Notes: generated from the sequence alone by a model not told the origin. Shown: positions 1 through 5,084, counted from the first letter of the stretch. The stretch is 41,603 nucleotides of DNA from an uncultured Eubacterium sp. (GCA_910584065.1 CAJTZN010000034.1:1-41603), one strand, 5' to 3'. Numbers and translations are program-made.

Positions 1-63
1 ATCAACCTTCTTCCTTGGGATCCTCTATATTTTTAATTATACAGGAAGCTCCTTTCACTATGT

Positions 64-92
64 AACATAACACAAAATTTTTCACACGTCAA
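64..92 (-). promoter_or_regulatory. Leftward switch promoter for a divergent gene outside the window
   Basis: On the minus strand TTGACG (92-87), a 17-bp spacer and TATGTT (69-64) form a good sigma-A promoter pointing out of the window. A Shine-Dalgarno-like AAGGAAGAAGG lies on the minus strand just inside the window start and could serve a TTG start near base 5. By position this would transcribe the lysogeny repressor. The product itself is not visible. Confidence 0.6.
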
Positions 93-98
93 TAAAAT

Positions 99-175
99 TT
101 CTAACTTTCTTAGAAAAAGGTATTGACATTCTGATTAAATTAGAATATGATGTAATTATTCTAAGAAACTTAGAA
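99..175. promoter_or_regulatory. Three 17-bp operators, TTCTRA-N5-TTAGAA, 30 bp apart
   Basis: Three dyads share one pattern: TTCTAACTTTCTTAGAA at 99-115, TTCTGATTAAATTAGAA at 129-145 and TTCTAAGAAACTTAGAA at 159-175. Start-to-start distances are exactly 30 and 30 bp. The first lies just upstream of the leftward -35 (87-92), the second fills the rightward promoter spacer, and the third covers the rightward start-site region. This is the layout of a phage immunity switch (compare the three-site operators of lambda). The likely binders are the Cro-like protein at 190-408 and the unseen repressor. Confidence 0.85.
123..151 (+). promoter_or_regulatory. Rightward early promoter of the Cro-like gene
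   Basis: TTGACA (123-128), exactly 17 bp, then TATGAT (146-151): a near-consensus sigma-A promoter 39 bp before the TTG start of the Cro-like gene. Its spacer (129-145) is itself an operator copy, so a bound regulator would block RNA polymerase directly. Confidence 0.85.
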
Positions 176-189
176 ACGGAGGTGAGATA

Positions 190-408
190 TTGAGCACTTA
201 TACAAAAAACCTATCTGAATACGTCAAAAAGAGAGGTATTAACCTTTCTAAAGTAGCTAGAGATACAGGACTTTCTTATACTGCTCTGTATAGTAGCTTA
301 ATGGATTCGGACAGAAAAAGAGATTTGCGGGATTATGAGTTTATGGGTGTATGCTTTTTTCTCGGTGTTGATCCAAGAGAATTTGCAGAGGAAACGGCAG
401 TTCAGTAG
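190..408 (+). CDS. Cro-like XRE-family HTH protein
   Basis: A 72-residue single-domain helix-turn-helix protein. The HTH is visible at residues 18-37 (NLSKVARDTGLSYTALYSSL), followed by the FLGVDPREF segment typical of small XRE regulators of Firmicutes phages. It starts with TTG at 190, supported by a GGAGGTGA ribosome site 6-8 bases upstream. It is the first rightward gene of the switch, so by position it should play the Cro or early-regulator role and bind the TTCTRA-N5-TTAGAA operators; binding is inferred. A diverged remnant of a second copy lies at 1060-1164. There is no dimerisation or protease domain, so it is unlikely to be the SOS-cleavable repressor. Confidence 0.8.
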   Translation: MSTYTKNLSEYVKKRGINLSKVARDTGLSYTALYSSLMDSDRKRDLRDYEFMGVCFFLGVDPREFAEETAVQ

Positions 409-424
409 ACAGAAACAAGAATAA

Positions 425-458
425 ATTTTGTTGTACCTTGAAAAGTTTTTATCATTAT
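425..458 (+). repeat. Left 34-bp terminal inverted repeat
   Basis: Starts ATTTTGTTGTACCTTGAAAA; matches the reverse complement of 851-884 at every position. Confidence 0.9.
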
Positions 459-470
459 ATAAATCAAAGA

Positions 471-498
471 AACCGTCAGAAGGCTATTTCCGACGGTT
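471..498 (-). terminator. Probable terminator of the inverted-repeat element ORF
   Basis: AACCGTC (471-477) pairs with GACGGTT (492-498). Read on the minus strand the stem is followed by TCTTTGATTT, a weak T-rich tail. It lies just past the stop of the minus-strand ORF at 519. Confidence 0.45.
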
Positions 499-518
499 CT
501 CTGCCAAATTTATTTACC

Positions 519-808
519 CTATGTACTTTGCAGGCTTTCGCCGCACACGATAGCCCATATGCTTCTATCAAGTACTCTGCCACTTATGCAGTTATGGTTC
601 TGCTTTTGTGTTTCGCCCATTAGCTGACAGATTACAAGGAGTACACGACACAGTGGAACATTATAGGTTGCCGACCATGTGTTTTTTTCTCTTCTCTGAG
701 TAATTAACGCTGTGCCAGTTGCTACATTTGACCAGTTTATACTGCTTTGGCGCCAGTGTTGCGGCCTTATAAAAAGAGAACGGGGCAAGTCAATTTTTTT
801 ATTAACAT
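519..808 (-). pseudogene. Small ORF inside the inverted-repeat element, frameshifted at an A7 run
   Basis: On the minus strand an AAGGAGG site precedes ATG at 808-806. That frame runs 13 codons (MLIKKLTCPVLFL) and stops. One extra A in the seven-A run (complement of 794-800) would join this start to the 89-codon open frame ending at 519, whose translation (MPRSLFIRPQHWRQSS and so on) has no start with its own ribosome site. The result is either a single-base deletion or a product needing slippage on A7. No domain is recognised. The sequence includes the motif TYNVPLCRVLLVICQL. Confidence 0.45.
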
Positions 809-850
809 AAGTACCTCCTTGCGCCCCAATATGGGTAACTATATTTTATC

Positions 851-884
851 ATAATGATAAAAACTTTTCAAGGTACAACAAAAT
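851..884 (-). repeat. Right 34-bp terminal inverted repeat
   Basis: Perfect reverse complement of 425-458. It ends 34 bp before the GTG start of the 44-residue gene at 919, so insertion may have displaced the original promoter of that gene. Confidence 0.9.
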
Positions 885-918
885 CTAATTTAGCCAAACA
901 AGACAAGGAGGTAACAAC

Positions 919-1053
919 GTGAAAATCGGAGAAAACGAGGTTAAGGAAATCCAGATAGTGACAGATGATGGCGAACTGATAGCCAGTATTACAGATGATG
1001 ACATTATCGGGAAGTCTGGGTACAAAGTCGTGTGCGTGCCTGCTGAAGATTAA
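919..1053 (+). CDS. Small hypothetical protein, 44 residues
   Basis: GTG at 919 follows an AAGGAGGTAACAAC ribosome site. The product is a short acidic protein (MKIGENEVKEIQIVTDDGEL at the start, ending VVCVPAED) with no recognised domain and no membrane segment. It is the first gene after the inverted-repeat insertion and precedes a decayed Cro-like remnant. Its strong ribosome site and good amino-acid composition argue that it is real. The function is unknown. Confidence 0.5.
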   Translation: MKIGENEVKEIQIVTDDGELIASITDDDIIGKSGYKVVCVPAED

Positions 1054-1059
1054 CCGAGG

Positions 1060-1164
1060 TTGTTTTTAGGGTTACGAGGGTGTGAATTGATTAGTGTTTG
1101 TGAATTCCTTGGTATTGACCCAAGAGAATTGTTTTTAAAGTTTTTAAAGTCCGCAGGGACATAG
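1060..1164 (+). pseudogene. 3' remnant of a second Cro-like XRE gene
   Basis: An open frame from TTG 1060 to TAG 1162-1164 encodes LFLGLRGCELISVCEFLGID followed by PRELFLKFLKSAGT. The central part aligns with the C-terminal part of the Cro-like protein at 190-408 (RDYEFMGVCFFLGVDPREF), including the FLG-DPRE core. The HTH half is missing. This looks like the tail of a duplicated or exchanged regulator, left by recombination in the switch region. A 25-codon ORF from TTG 1087 is possible but has no convincing ribosome site. Confidence 0.5.
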
Positions 1165-1208
1165 AGAAAGCAAGGGCGACAGAATAGGAAGGAAAGAGGT
1201 GATAAAAA

Positions 1209-1406
1209 ATGTTTTTAACAGATCAGGGCCTTGAGTTAATTGGGGAACAGGCTGACAAAGTGAAAAATGTCAACCTGATGTTTCTGGTTCAGATTTTAAA
1301 GGAAATAAGGGAGATAAAGACTTTATTGGAAACACATGAGGATTCCGGTAATTGCGGCAATAACGGATCCCAATGCACTGATGATAGTGAAAACGAGAAC
1401 GGCTAA
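1209..1406 (+). CDS. Small hypothetical protein with helical N-half and acidic tail
   Basis: A 65-residue protein with a GAAAGAGGTGATAAAAA ribosome site before ATG 1209. Residues 1-42 are an amphipathic helix-like stretch (GLELIGEQADKVKNVNLMFL and following). Residues 43-65 are rich in Asp, Glu, Asn and Ser with two Cys. No family is recognised. Its last 84 bases overlap, tail to tail, the minus-strand gene 1323-1517, an arrangement repeated at the next plus/minus pair. The acidic tail is read from the same bases as the membrane helix of the opposite gene, so one of the two could be fortuitous. Confidence 0.5.
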   Translation: MFLTDQGLELIGEQADKVKNVNLMFLVQILKEIREIKTLLETHEDSGNCGNNGSQCTDDSENENG

Positions 1407-1517
1407 GTTGTAAGGCTTTTGTCTTTGTTCCTGTTTATTTAGATAGCGAATGACCTTGGTGGATTCGTCTAGGCAGGATTTGATTATTGTTTTTTGCATG
1501 TTCTTGTCTGATTTCAT
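1323..1517 (-). CDS. Small single-pass membrane protein (64 residues)
   Basis: Starts at ATG 1517 (minus) behind AAAGGAAAATACACT. The translation has a charged N-half (MKSDKNMQKTIIKSCLDEST) and one hydrophobic segment at about residues 37-61 (NLAVLVFTIISALGSVIAAI), consistent with one membrane helix. It is transcribed against the early operon from a good promoter (TTGCTT-N18-TATACT, 1595-1566), as expected for a gene expressed in the lysogen. A role such as superinfection exclusion is only a positional guess. The tail overlaps the plus gene 1209-1406 by 84 bp. Confidence 0.5.
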   Translation of the reverse strand: MKSDKNMQKTIIKSCLDESTKVIRYLNKQEQRQKPYNLAVLVFTIISALGSVIAAITGILMCFQ

Positions 1518-1539
1518 AGTGTATTTTCCTTTCTTTACT

Positions 1540-1595
1540 CGGGTATGCCAGTACCATGTAAGTACAGTATAGGGGAAGAGGGTAGGAAAAAGCAA
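1540..1595 (-). promoter_or_regulatory. Divergent control element, diverged copy 1
   Basis: Lies between the minus gene 1323-1517 and the plus gene 1634-2230. It contains a minus-strand promoter (TTGCTT 1595-1590, 18 bp, TATACT 1571-1566) and a hairpin GGTA-TGCCAG-TACC (1542-1555) preceded by TACTCGG (plus strand). Over about 28 bases it aligns with the two near-identical repeats at 2370-2455 and 2913-3001; one stem pair is swapped (C-G there, G-C here), which keeps the hairpin. Homology of this copy is probable, not certain. Confidence 0.5.
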
Positions 1596-1633
1596 GCGAA
1601 GGTATCAACTGATCGGATGGAAAGGAACGAATC

Positions 1634-2230
1634 ATGACGGTAAAAAGCAGAAAAGAAGCATGGAAAAAAGTAGATGAAAATTTTCCCACAGACTATGAAA
1701 AGGATGAACAAAGTTCAATCAATGCTGGTTATCCGATTTATAGAAGTACGGTAGAGGGTGTGAACGCTTGGATAAGTGATTTGAATGTGACTCTTGAATT
1801 GAATTTTCCTGACAGAGGAACAATCAGAATCAATATTCAAAGTGATCCTGAAATTGTGGAAGAAAGAAAATGGTACGCCGATAATGTCAGAATGGTTTGT
1901 TGTGACCATCATTGGTATGATAAGGGAACTGTAGAACAGTACAATGAAACGCTGGATTTTGTCAGGGACAATGAACCTACAGGACTAAATATTTTCAAGG
2001 TGGCGGATGACATCATTTTACATACGGTGGAAAACTGGAACATTGAAACGGTTATGTTTTATCTGATGAAAGATGCCTGTTTCACTTATTTCAAAATAAA
2101 GACAACTGCCCCTGAAAAGGAGCAGGGGCAGTCAGCCAGTCTTGATTTGACAGGCATCAATGAGTATCTAAGAAAAGATCTTGAAGAACGGACTTCACAA
2201 ATTGCTGATTCAAAAACAGATAAGTATTAA
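1634..2230 (+). CDS. Hypothetical protein with a tape-measure-like C-terminal tail
   Basis: A 198-residue soluble protein, ATG at 1634 after GGAAAGGAACGAATC. No domain is recognised in residues 1-160. Residues 170-186 (DLTGINEYLRKDLEERT) closely resemble the end of the phage's own tape measure protein (DLDGINEYLRSDLEQRM, near 30305-30355), while the DNA has diverged. The preceding stretch APEKEQGQSAS looks like a linker. The shared tail may be a docking or processing signal for phage proteins; this is inference. It is the plus member of a divergent pair around the 1540-1595 element, and its last 74 bp overlap the minus gene 2157-2360. Confidence 0.6.
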   Translation: MTVKSRKEAWKKVDENFPTDYEKDEQSSINAGYPIYRSTVEGVNAWISDLNVTLELNFPDRGTIRINIQSDPEIVEERKWYADNVRMVCCDHHWYDKGTVEQYNETLDFVRDNEPTGLNIFKVADDIILHTVENWNIETVMFYLMKDACFTYFKIKTTAPEKEQGQSASLDLTGINEYLRKDLEERTSQIADSKTDKY

Positions 2231-2360
2231 GTAATTCAGCAATTTGTTCCTGTGAGTTTTTGCCGAACAAATCCATATTGGCAAGAGTGGTGGCAACTTC
2301 ATTTTTATTGAAGGTTTGCTGGATGGATTCAAAGCGGCATTCAAATTCACTATTAGTCAT
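2157..2360 (-). CDS. Small hypothetical minus-strand protein (67 residues)
   Basis: ATG at 2360 (minus) with an AGGAAGGGGG ribosome site about ten bases upstream. The product (MTNSEFECRFESIQQTFNKN and following) is a mixed-charge, probably helical protein with no recognised family. It is read from the minus-strand promoter within the repeat at 2370-2455. Its 3' end overlaps the plus gene 1634-2230 by 74 bp. The composition is protein-like throughout, unlike the usual antisense shadow, and the layout is repeated twice more nearby, which supports it as a gene. Confidence 0.55.
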   Translation of the reverse strand: MTNSEFECRFESIQQTFNKNEVATTLANMDLFGKNSQEQIAELLNTYLFLNQQFVKSVLQDLFLDTH

Positions 2361-2369
2361 ATTGCGATA

Positions 2370-2455
2370 ATCCCCCTTCCTGTGTACTCGGCTATGGAGG
2401 TAGCCTGTAGAAAAGTTAAATCAGGGAAGGGGGAGATGTCAAGGAACTAAAGTGT
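2370..2455 (-). repeat. Divergent control repeat, copy 2 (86 bp)
   Basis: Nearly identical to 2913-3001 (a 2-3 base indel and a few changes). On the minus strand it carries TTGACA (2442-2437), a 17-bp spacer and TTAACT (2419-2414), pointing at the gene 2157-2360. It holds a hairpin GGCTA-TGGAGG-TAGCC (2390-2405) inside a longer inverted pair, CCCCCTTCCTG (2372-2382) with CAGGGAAGGGGG (2422-2433). The G-rich minus-strand arm doubles as the ribosome site of the minus gene, so pairing in a longer transcript would hide it. Confidence 0.8.
2414..2442 (-). promoter_or_regulatory. Minus-strand promoter in repeat copy 2
   Basis: TTGACA (2442-2437), 17 bp, TTAACT (2419-2414). The -35 is consensus and the -10 is weak. 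The same spacing is kept in copy 3 and approximately in copy 1. Confidence 0.55.
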
Positions 2456-2488
2456 AGTATTTAGCAACAAGAAGGAGACTAACAGATC

Positions 2489-2719
2489 ATGAGAGAGAAA
2501 AAAAGAAGAGCGGTACCCAAAAAGAAAACAAGAGTGGATTATAGCGTCAAACACATCCGAATTAAGGATGGAGAGAAAGAATATTATATCTCTTTCCGTG
2601 CCGGATGGAGACACGGGGTGAGAGTGGTAACGTTGGATGGCTTTTCAGAAAAAGCAAAATTAACAGACGCATATCCCCCCATTACCCGGAGTAATAGGAG
2701 ATATGCTGATGCAGACTAG
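2489..2719 (+). CDS. Small basic hypothetical protein (76 residues)
   Basis: ATG at 2489 follows AAGAAGGAGACTAACAGATC. The N-terminus is strongly basic (MREKKRRAVPKKKTRVDYSV), then a segment that could form beta strands (KHIRIKDGEKEYYISFRAGW). No family is recognised; a nucleic-acid-binding role would fit the charge but is not shown. It is the plus member of the divergent pair across repeat copy 2 and ends 10 bp before the convergent minus gene 2730-2906. Confidence 0.6.
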   Translation: MREKKRRAVPKKKTRVDYSVKHIRIKDGEKEYYISFRAGWRHGVRVVTLDGFSEKAKLTDAYPPITRSNRRYADAD

Positions 2720-2729
2720 AAGCAAAAGG

Positions 2730-2906
2730 TTACAGAGGTTTGGCATATACCTCACCGATCGCTTTAGAAACGGAAGTAATTAGTCCTTCTGTTTCCAGTT
2801 CTTTAACGGCATTCAGTTCCTTGATTTTTTCCTGCGTATCGTTTGAATAACGGTAATAACCGTTTTCCCGGATACAGTCAAGAATCCTGTTTTTTGCATT
2901 TTCCAT
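2730..2906 (-). CDS. Small hypothetical minus-strand protein (58 residues)
   Basis: A short gene found by reading the minus strand: ATG at 2906, stop TAA at 2732-2730, with a GGGGGGATGATTTA ribosome region. The product begins MENAKNRILDCIRENGYYRY and continues with a helical, charged stretch (KIKELNAVKELETEGLI). The N-terminal part resembles small winged-helix-like or YjcQ-type modules only by general feel; no assignment is made. It is transcribed from the promoter in repeat copy 3 and completes the second tandem cassette of minus gene, repeat, plus gene. Confidence 0.6.
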   Translation of the reverse strand: MENAKNRILDCIRENGYYRYSNDTQEKIKELNAVKELETEGLITSVSKAIGEVYAKPL

Positions 2907-2912
2907 TAAATC

Positions 2913-3001
2913 ATCCCCCCTTCCTGTGTACTCGGCTATGGAGGTAGCCTGTAGAAAAATGTTAAATCAGGGAGGGGGGAGATGTCAAGGAACTAAAGTG
3001 T
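2913..3001 (-). repeat. Divergent control repeat, copy 3 (89 bp)
   Basis: Second near-identical copy of 2370-2455. Hairpin GGCTA-TGGAGG-TAGCC is at 2934-2949. The outer arms CCCCCCTTCCTG (2915-2926) and CAGGGAGGGGGG (2968-2979) pair over 12 positions with one G-T wobble. Relative to copy 2 the arm changes keep the pairing, which suggests that structure or a dyad is selected. It sits between the minus gene 2730-2906 and the plus gene 3062-3235. Confidence 0.8.
2960..2988 (-). promoter_or_regulatory. Minus-strand promoter in repeat copy 3
   Basis: TTGACA (2988-2983), 17 bp, TTAACA (2965-2960), pointing at the 58-residue minus gene. Same geometry as copy 2. Confidence 0.5.
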
Positions 3002-3061
3002 TGAAAATTATAACGGAAAAGTTATTTGAGTATCAAATATGAGGAGAAAGAAGGGATTGAA

Positions 3062-3235
3062 ATGGAACTAAGGCCATATGACGATCAGAAGGACAGACCA
3101 AGGACAGGCTGGGACAGCAGCGCCATTCAGCACTATTTGGATGGCGGGGCAAAACTGTATGTGGACGAATTAAACGAGGTTTGGACAGAAAACAAAAAGG
3201 AATATGTAGGGAAGATACATAAACCAATCCAATAG
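3062..3235 (+). CDS. Small hypothetical protein (57 residues)
   Basis: The open frame extends upstream to a TTG at 3026, but ATG 3062 is preceded by AGAAGGGATTGAA and gives a compact protein beginning MELRPYDDQKDRPRTGWDSS and containing YLDGGAKLYVDELNEVW. No family is recognised. It is the plus member across repeat copy 3 and the last of the alternating small genes before the early lytic operon. Confidence 0.6.
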   Translation: MELRPYDDQKDRPRTGWDSSAIQHYLDGGAKLYVDELNEVWTENKKEYVGKIHKPIQ

Positions 3236-3301
3236 ATGAAATCACAACCCGAACCATCTAACATATAGTAAGAAAAAGGGTTAGAAAGGGGCGAAAGCCG
3301 G

Positions 3302-3454
3302 ATGACGATAGAAAACTACATACGAATTGACGGAAAGTATGTGCGCCAGGAAGAAATCCCGGAAGAGCAGATGAAGGAGATAAGCAGAACCCTGATGTTA
3401 CGGCTCGCAGAAGGATTCGGGTATGTACCGGTGGAAGAGGAAGGAGAACAGTGA
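3302..3454 (+). CDS. Small conserved-type phage protein (50 residues)
   Basis: ATG 3302 follows AAAGGGGCGAAAGCCGG. The product (MTIENYIRIDGKYVRQEEIP at the start) has the beta-hairpin 'IRIDGKYVRQEEIP' shape seen in many small phage and conjugative-element proteins placed before a lytic transglycosylase. The stop overlaps the start of the next gene in GTGATGG, so the two are translationally coupled. The function is unknown. Confidence 0.65.
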   Translation: MTIENYIRIDGKYVRQEEIPEEQMKEISRTLMLRLAEGFGYVPVEEEGEQ

Positions 3455-4089
3455 TGGCAAAAAAGAAAAAAGTGCTCCTTCTGAAACCTGCCGGAACCAT
3501 GGTACTGGCCGCCGTTCTCTCCTTGTGCCCTGCCACGCTGCGCGTGGAACACGCTTCCATTCAGGAAGACGGCGCGGTCACGGAGCAGGGGGAAGCCGGC
3601 CGGACTCCCAGTGATGCTGGAATGATCTCTTCCGGAATAGAGCAGACGGAGCCAATGCACTACCGGTACATAGAAGACTGTCCATTTCCAAAAAAAACGC
3701 AGCGTAAAATATTCGAGATTTGCGCCGGCGCAACCGTGTCGTTCGAACTTGTAATGGCAGTTATCGAAAGGGAAAGCGGTTTCGATACAAAATGCGTCTC
3801 CGACGAAGGCCAGTCCGTGGGACTCATGCAGATCCAGGAAAAATGGCACAGGGAAGTCATGGACAAGCTGGGGTGCCGGGATCTGTACGATCCGCTGCAG
3901 AATGTACGCGTCGGGGTGGAACTGTTAAAACGGCATTTTGAGACATACCAGGATGCGGCCGCTGCGTTGATGGCATATAACGGCGGACAGGCTTACGCGG
4001 AGCGGATGATAACGGAGGGGCAGATCTCCGATTATGCGGAAAGCGTGCTGGAGAAGGCCGCGGAATATGAAAGGGCAAATGGATTATGA
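3454..4089 (+). CDS. Membrane-anchored lytic transglycosylase (SLT fold)
   Basis: A 211-residue protein. A basic start and a hydrophobic segment (residues 7-26) form a signal or anchor; residues 27-75 are a linker. Residues 76-205 are a goose-lysozyme/SLT domain with the catalytic Glu in ERES (E107), the GLMQI motif (123-127) and AYNGG. It would cleave MurNAc-GlcNAc bonds of peptidoglycan outside the membrane. ATG 3454 is chosen over GTG 3451 because AAGGAGAACAGTG is better spaced. Its place in the early operon rather than the lysis cassette is unusual; such enzymes are common in conjugative elements and may aid DNA transfer or wall remodelling. It contains one copy of the recurrent palindrome (3719-3734). 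Confidence 0.85.
   Translation: MAKKKKVLLLKPAGTMVLAAVLSLCPATLRVEHASIQEDGAVTEQGEAGRTPSDAGMISSGIEQTEPMHYRYIEDCPFPKKTQRKIFEICAGATVSFELVMAVIERESGFDTKCVSDEGQSVGLMQIQEKWHREVMDKLGCRDLYDPLQNVRVGVELLKRHFETYQDAAAALMAYNGGQAYAERMITEGQISDYAESVLEKAAEYERANGL
3719..3734. promoter_or_regulatory. Recurrent GC palindrome, copy 1 (TTTGCGCCGGCGCAAC)
   Basis: Within the lytic transglycosylase gene. The 14-bp core TTGCGCCGGCGCAA is a perfect palindrome and is shared with 9758-9773 and 21165-21180. Confidence 0.5.
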
Positions 4090-4487
4090 AAGAGATGAAT
4101 GAAAGGAATCAGCAGATTTGCAGGAAATTTAATGAAGGCGCATCAATCAGAAGCCTGTCATCGGAGTATGGCATATCGGAAAGGACGATCGAGGATATTA
4201 TCAATAGGACAAGGCGAAAACAGCAGGATTCCGTGAAGGACAGGCTGATGCAGGATGCAGAGGGAAAGAAAAAGGAACTTGACCAGATCAGGAAGATCCA
4301 GGTCGGGGACGTGGTAAAAGTCTGGCATGACACGGTTGACGCCATGGGAAACAAATGTACGGATGTCCTCACCGGAGAAGTGATCTGTAAGAACAAAACA
4401 TTAATCGCCGTGCAGGGTGAGCATTATACGGAATCATTCAGCGTTTTCGATCTGGCTTCAAATCTAGTGGAGCATATCCCTTCATAA
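4086..4487 (+). CDS. HTH protein of Mor/homeodomain-like type with a small C-terminal domain
   Basis: A 133-residue protein whose ATG overlaps the previous stop (ATGA). Residues 8-45 form a helix-turn-helix (KFNEGASIRSLSSEYGISER then TIEDIINRTRR), like the Mor/resolvase-type HTH. Residues 70-130 are a compact beta-rich domain with a 'QVGDVVKVWHD' opening that resembles small KOW/SH3-like folds. It probably acts as an early transcription regulator. No family name is certain. Confidence 0.6.
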   Translation: MKEMNERNQQICRKFNEGASIRSLSSEYGISERTIEDIINRTRRKQQDSVKDRLMQDAEGKKKELDQIRKIQVGDVVKVWHDTVDAMGNKCTDVLTGEVICKNKTLIAVQGEHYTESFSVFDLASNLVEHIPS

Positions 4488-4668
4488 AAGAGTTTTTGTA
4501 AATACTGACATCAAAAGAGGGCGGATGGTTTCTTTGGACAGGTTCGATCCCTGTCAGTCCTTTCGCGGTGCATTATACTAGTCCTTCACTTTATAGGCAC
4601 CGCAGATTCCCGGTAGCGGCGAGAACCACGCTGCCGGGGATGATAATCAAAAAAAGGAGGAACGAGCC
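4488..4668 (+). other. Structured noncoding stretch with tRNA-like T-arm and nested hairpins
   Basis: No ORF of substance. Three stems in series are visible: ACAGG-TTCGATC-CCTGT (4538-4554), identical in form to a tRNA T-arm; GCGGTGC (4565-4571) with GCACCGC (4597-4603); and CCCGGTAGCG (4609-4618) with CGCTGCCGGG (4629-4638). ACTGACA (4504-4510) can pair with TGTCAGT (4552-4558), which competes with the T-arm. No poly-T follows the last stem; an AAAAAAAGGAGG ribosome site for the next gene does. It may be a leader RNA or a remnant. Confidence 0.45.
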
Positions 4669-4908
4669 ATGAGGAAAAATGACATTGTAAAGATAGTGAA
4701 AGCCGGAATCATCCTGAACGGATACGAGGGTATCACCGTCCAGGTGCTGTTCCATGGGAACACAGGGTGTCTCTGTGTTGTTGTGGAAGAAAACGGTCAG
4801 GAAGCTTATGAGAACAAGGCATTTCTCGTAAACGTGAATGAAATCCGCAGGATCCGGAAGCACATGAAGATCATGATCCGGGAGGCGGGAAGGGGGAAAC
4901 CGTTGTGA
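4669..4908 (+). CDS. Hypothetical small protein with KOW-like segment (79 residues)
   Basis: ATG 4669 follows AAAAAAAGGAGGAACGAGCC. The translation MRKNDIVKIVKAGIILNGYE followed by GITVQVLFHGNTGCLCVVV resembles small beta-barrel KOW/SH3-like phage proteins; the C-terminus is basic. It is translationally coupled to the next gene (GTGA overlap). The preceding structured leader suggests post-transcriptional control. No specific function can be given. Confidence 0.6.
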   Translation: MRKNDIVKIVKAGIILNGYEGITVQVLFHGNTGCLCVVVEENGQEAYENKAFLVNVNEIRRIRKHMKIMIREAGRGKPL

Positions 4909-5084
4909 AAGAACAATTTTACAATGACGGGGTAACACGCATCACGGATCCGTTCTATACATGCCTGTGCCCGGCCGGCCACAAACACTGGGAGATCATG
5001 TACAGAAAAACATGTTCGACCTGCGGGCAGCAGCTGGTCCTCTGTATGCCATCCAACCGTTACACAGCCGCGCAAAAAAAGTGA
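4905..5084 (+). CDS. Small zinc-ribbon-like protein (59 residues)
   Basis: GTG 4905 overlaps the previous stop. The protein has CLC at residues 20-22 and CSTC at 37-40, with a GHKHW motif between, so a small zinc-binding fold is likely (CxC...CxxC). Such proteins lie upstream of Rep genes in related prophages and may bind nucleic acid; this is inference. Confidence 0.55.
   Translation: MKEQFYNDGVTRITDPFYTCLCPAGHKHWEIMYRKTCSTCGQQLVLCMPSNRYTAAQKK

Larger units (their letters stand above)
425..884. mobile_element. 460-bp insertion with perfect 34-bp terminal inverted repeats
   Basis: Bases 425-458 and 851-884 are perfect reverse complements over 34 bp. The interior holds, on the minus strand, a strong ribosome site, a short ORF with a probable frameshift, and a hairpin followed by T-rich DNA, i.e. 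a complete transcription unit. No transposase is encoded and no clear target-site duplication is visible. It separates the Cro-like gene from the next plus-strand gene. It resembles a miniature inverted-repeat element or small non-autonomous transposon; the family is not recognised. Confidence 0.6.

Noticed and set aside
438..623. Plus-strand ORF in the inverted-repeat element
   Set aside because: No ribosome site, starts within the terminal repeat and reads the complement of the better-supported minus unit.
3316..3849. Long minus-strand ORF opposite the lytic transglycosylase
   Set aside because: Antisense shadow: no ribosome site, and the plus frame has clear SLT motifs.
4536..4562. A tRNA gene ending at the T-arm-like hairpin
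   Set aside because: The T-arm is perfect, but no matching acceptor 5' strand, anticodon arm or D-arm lies in the 70 bases upstream.
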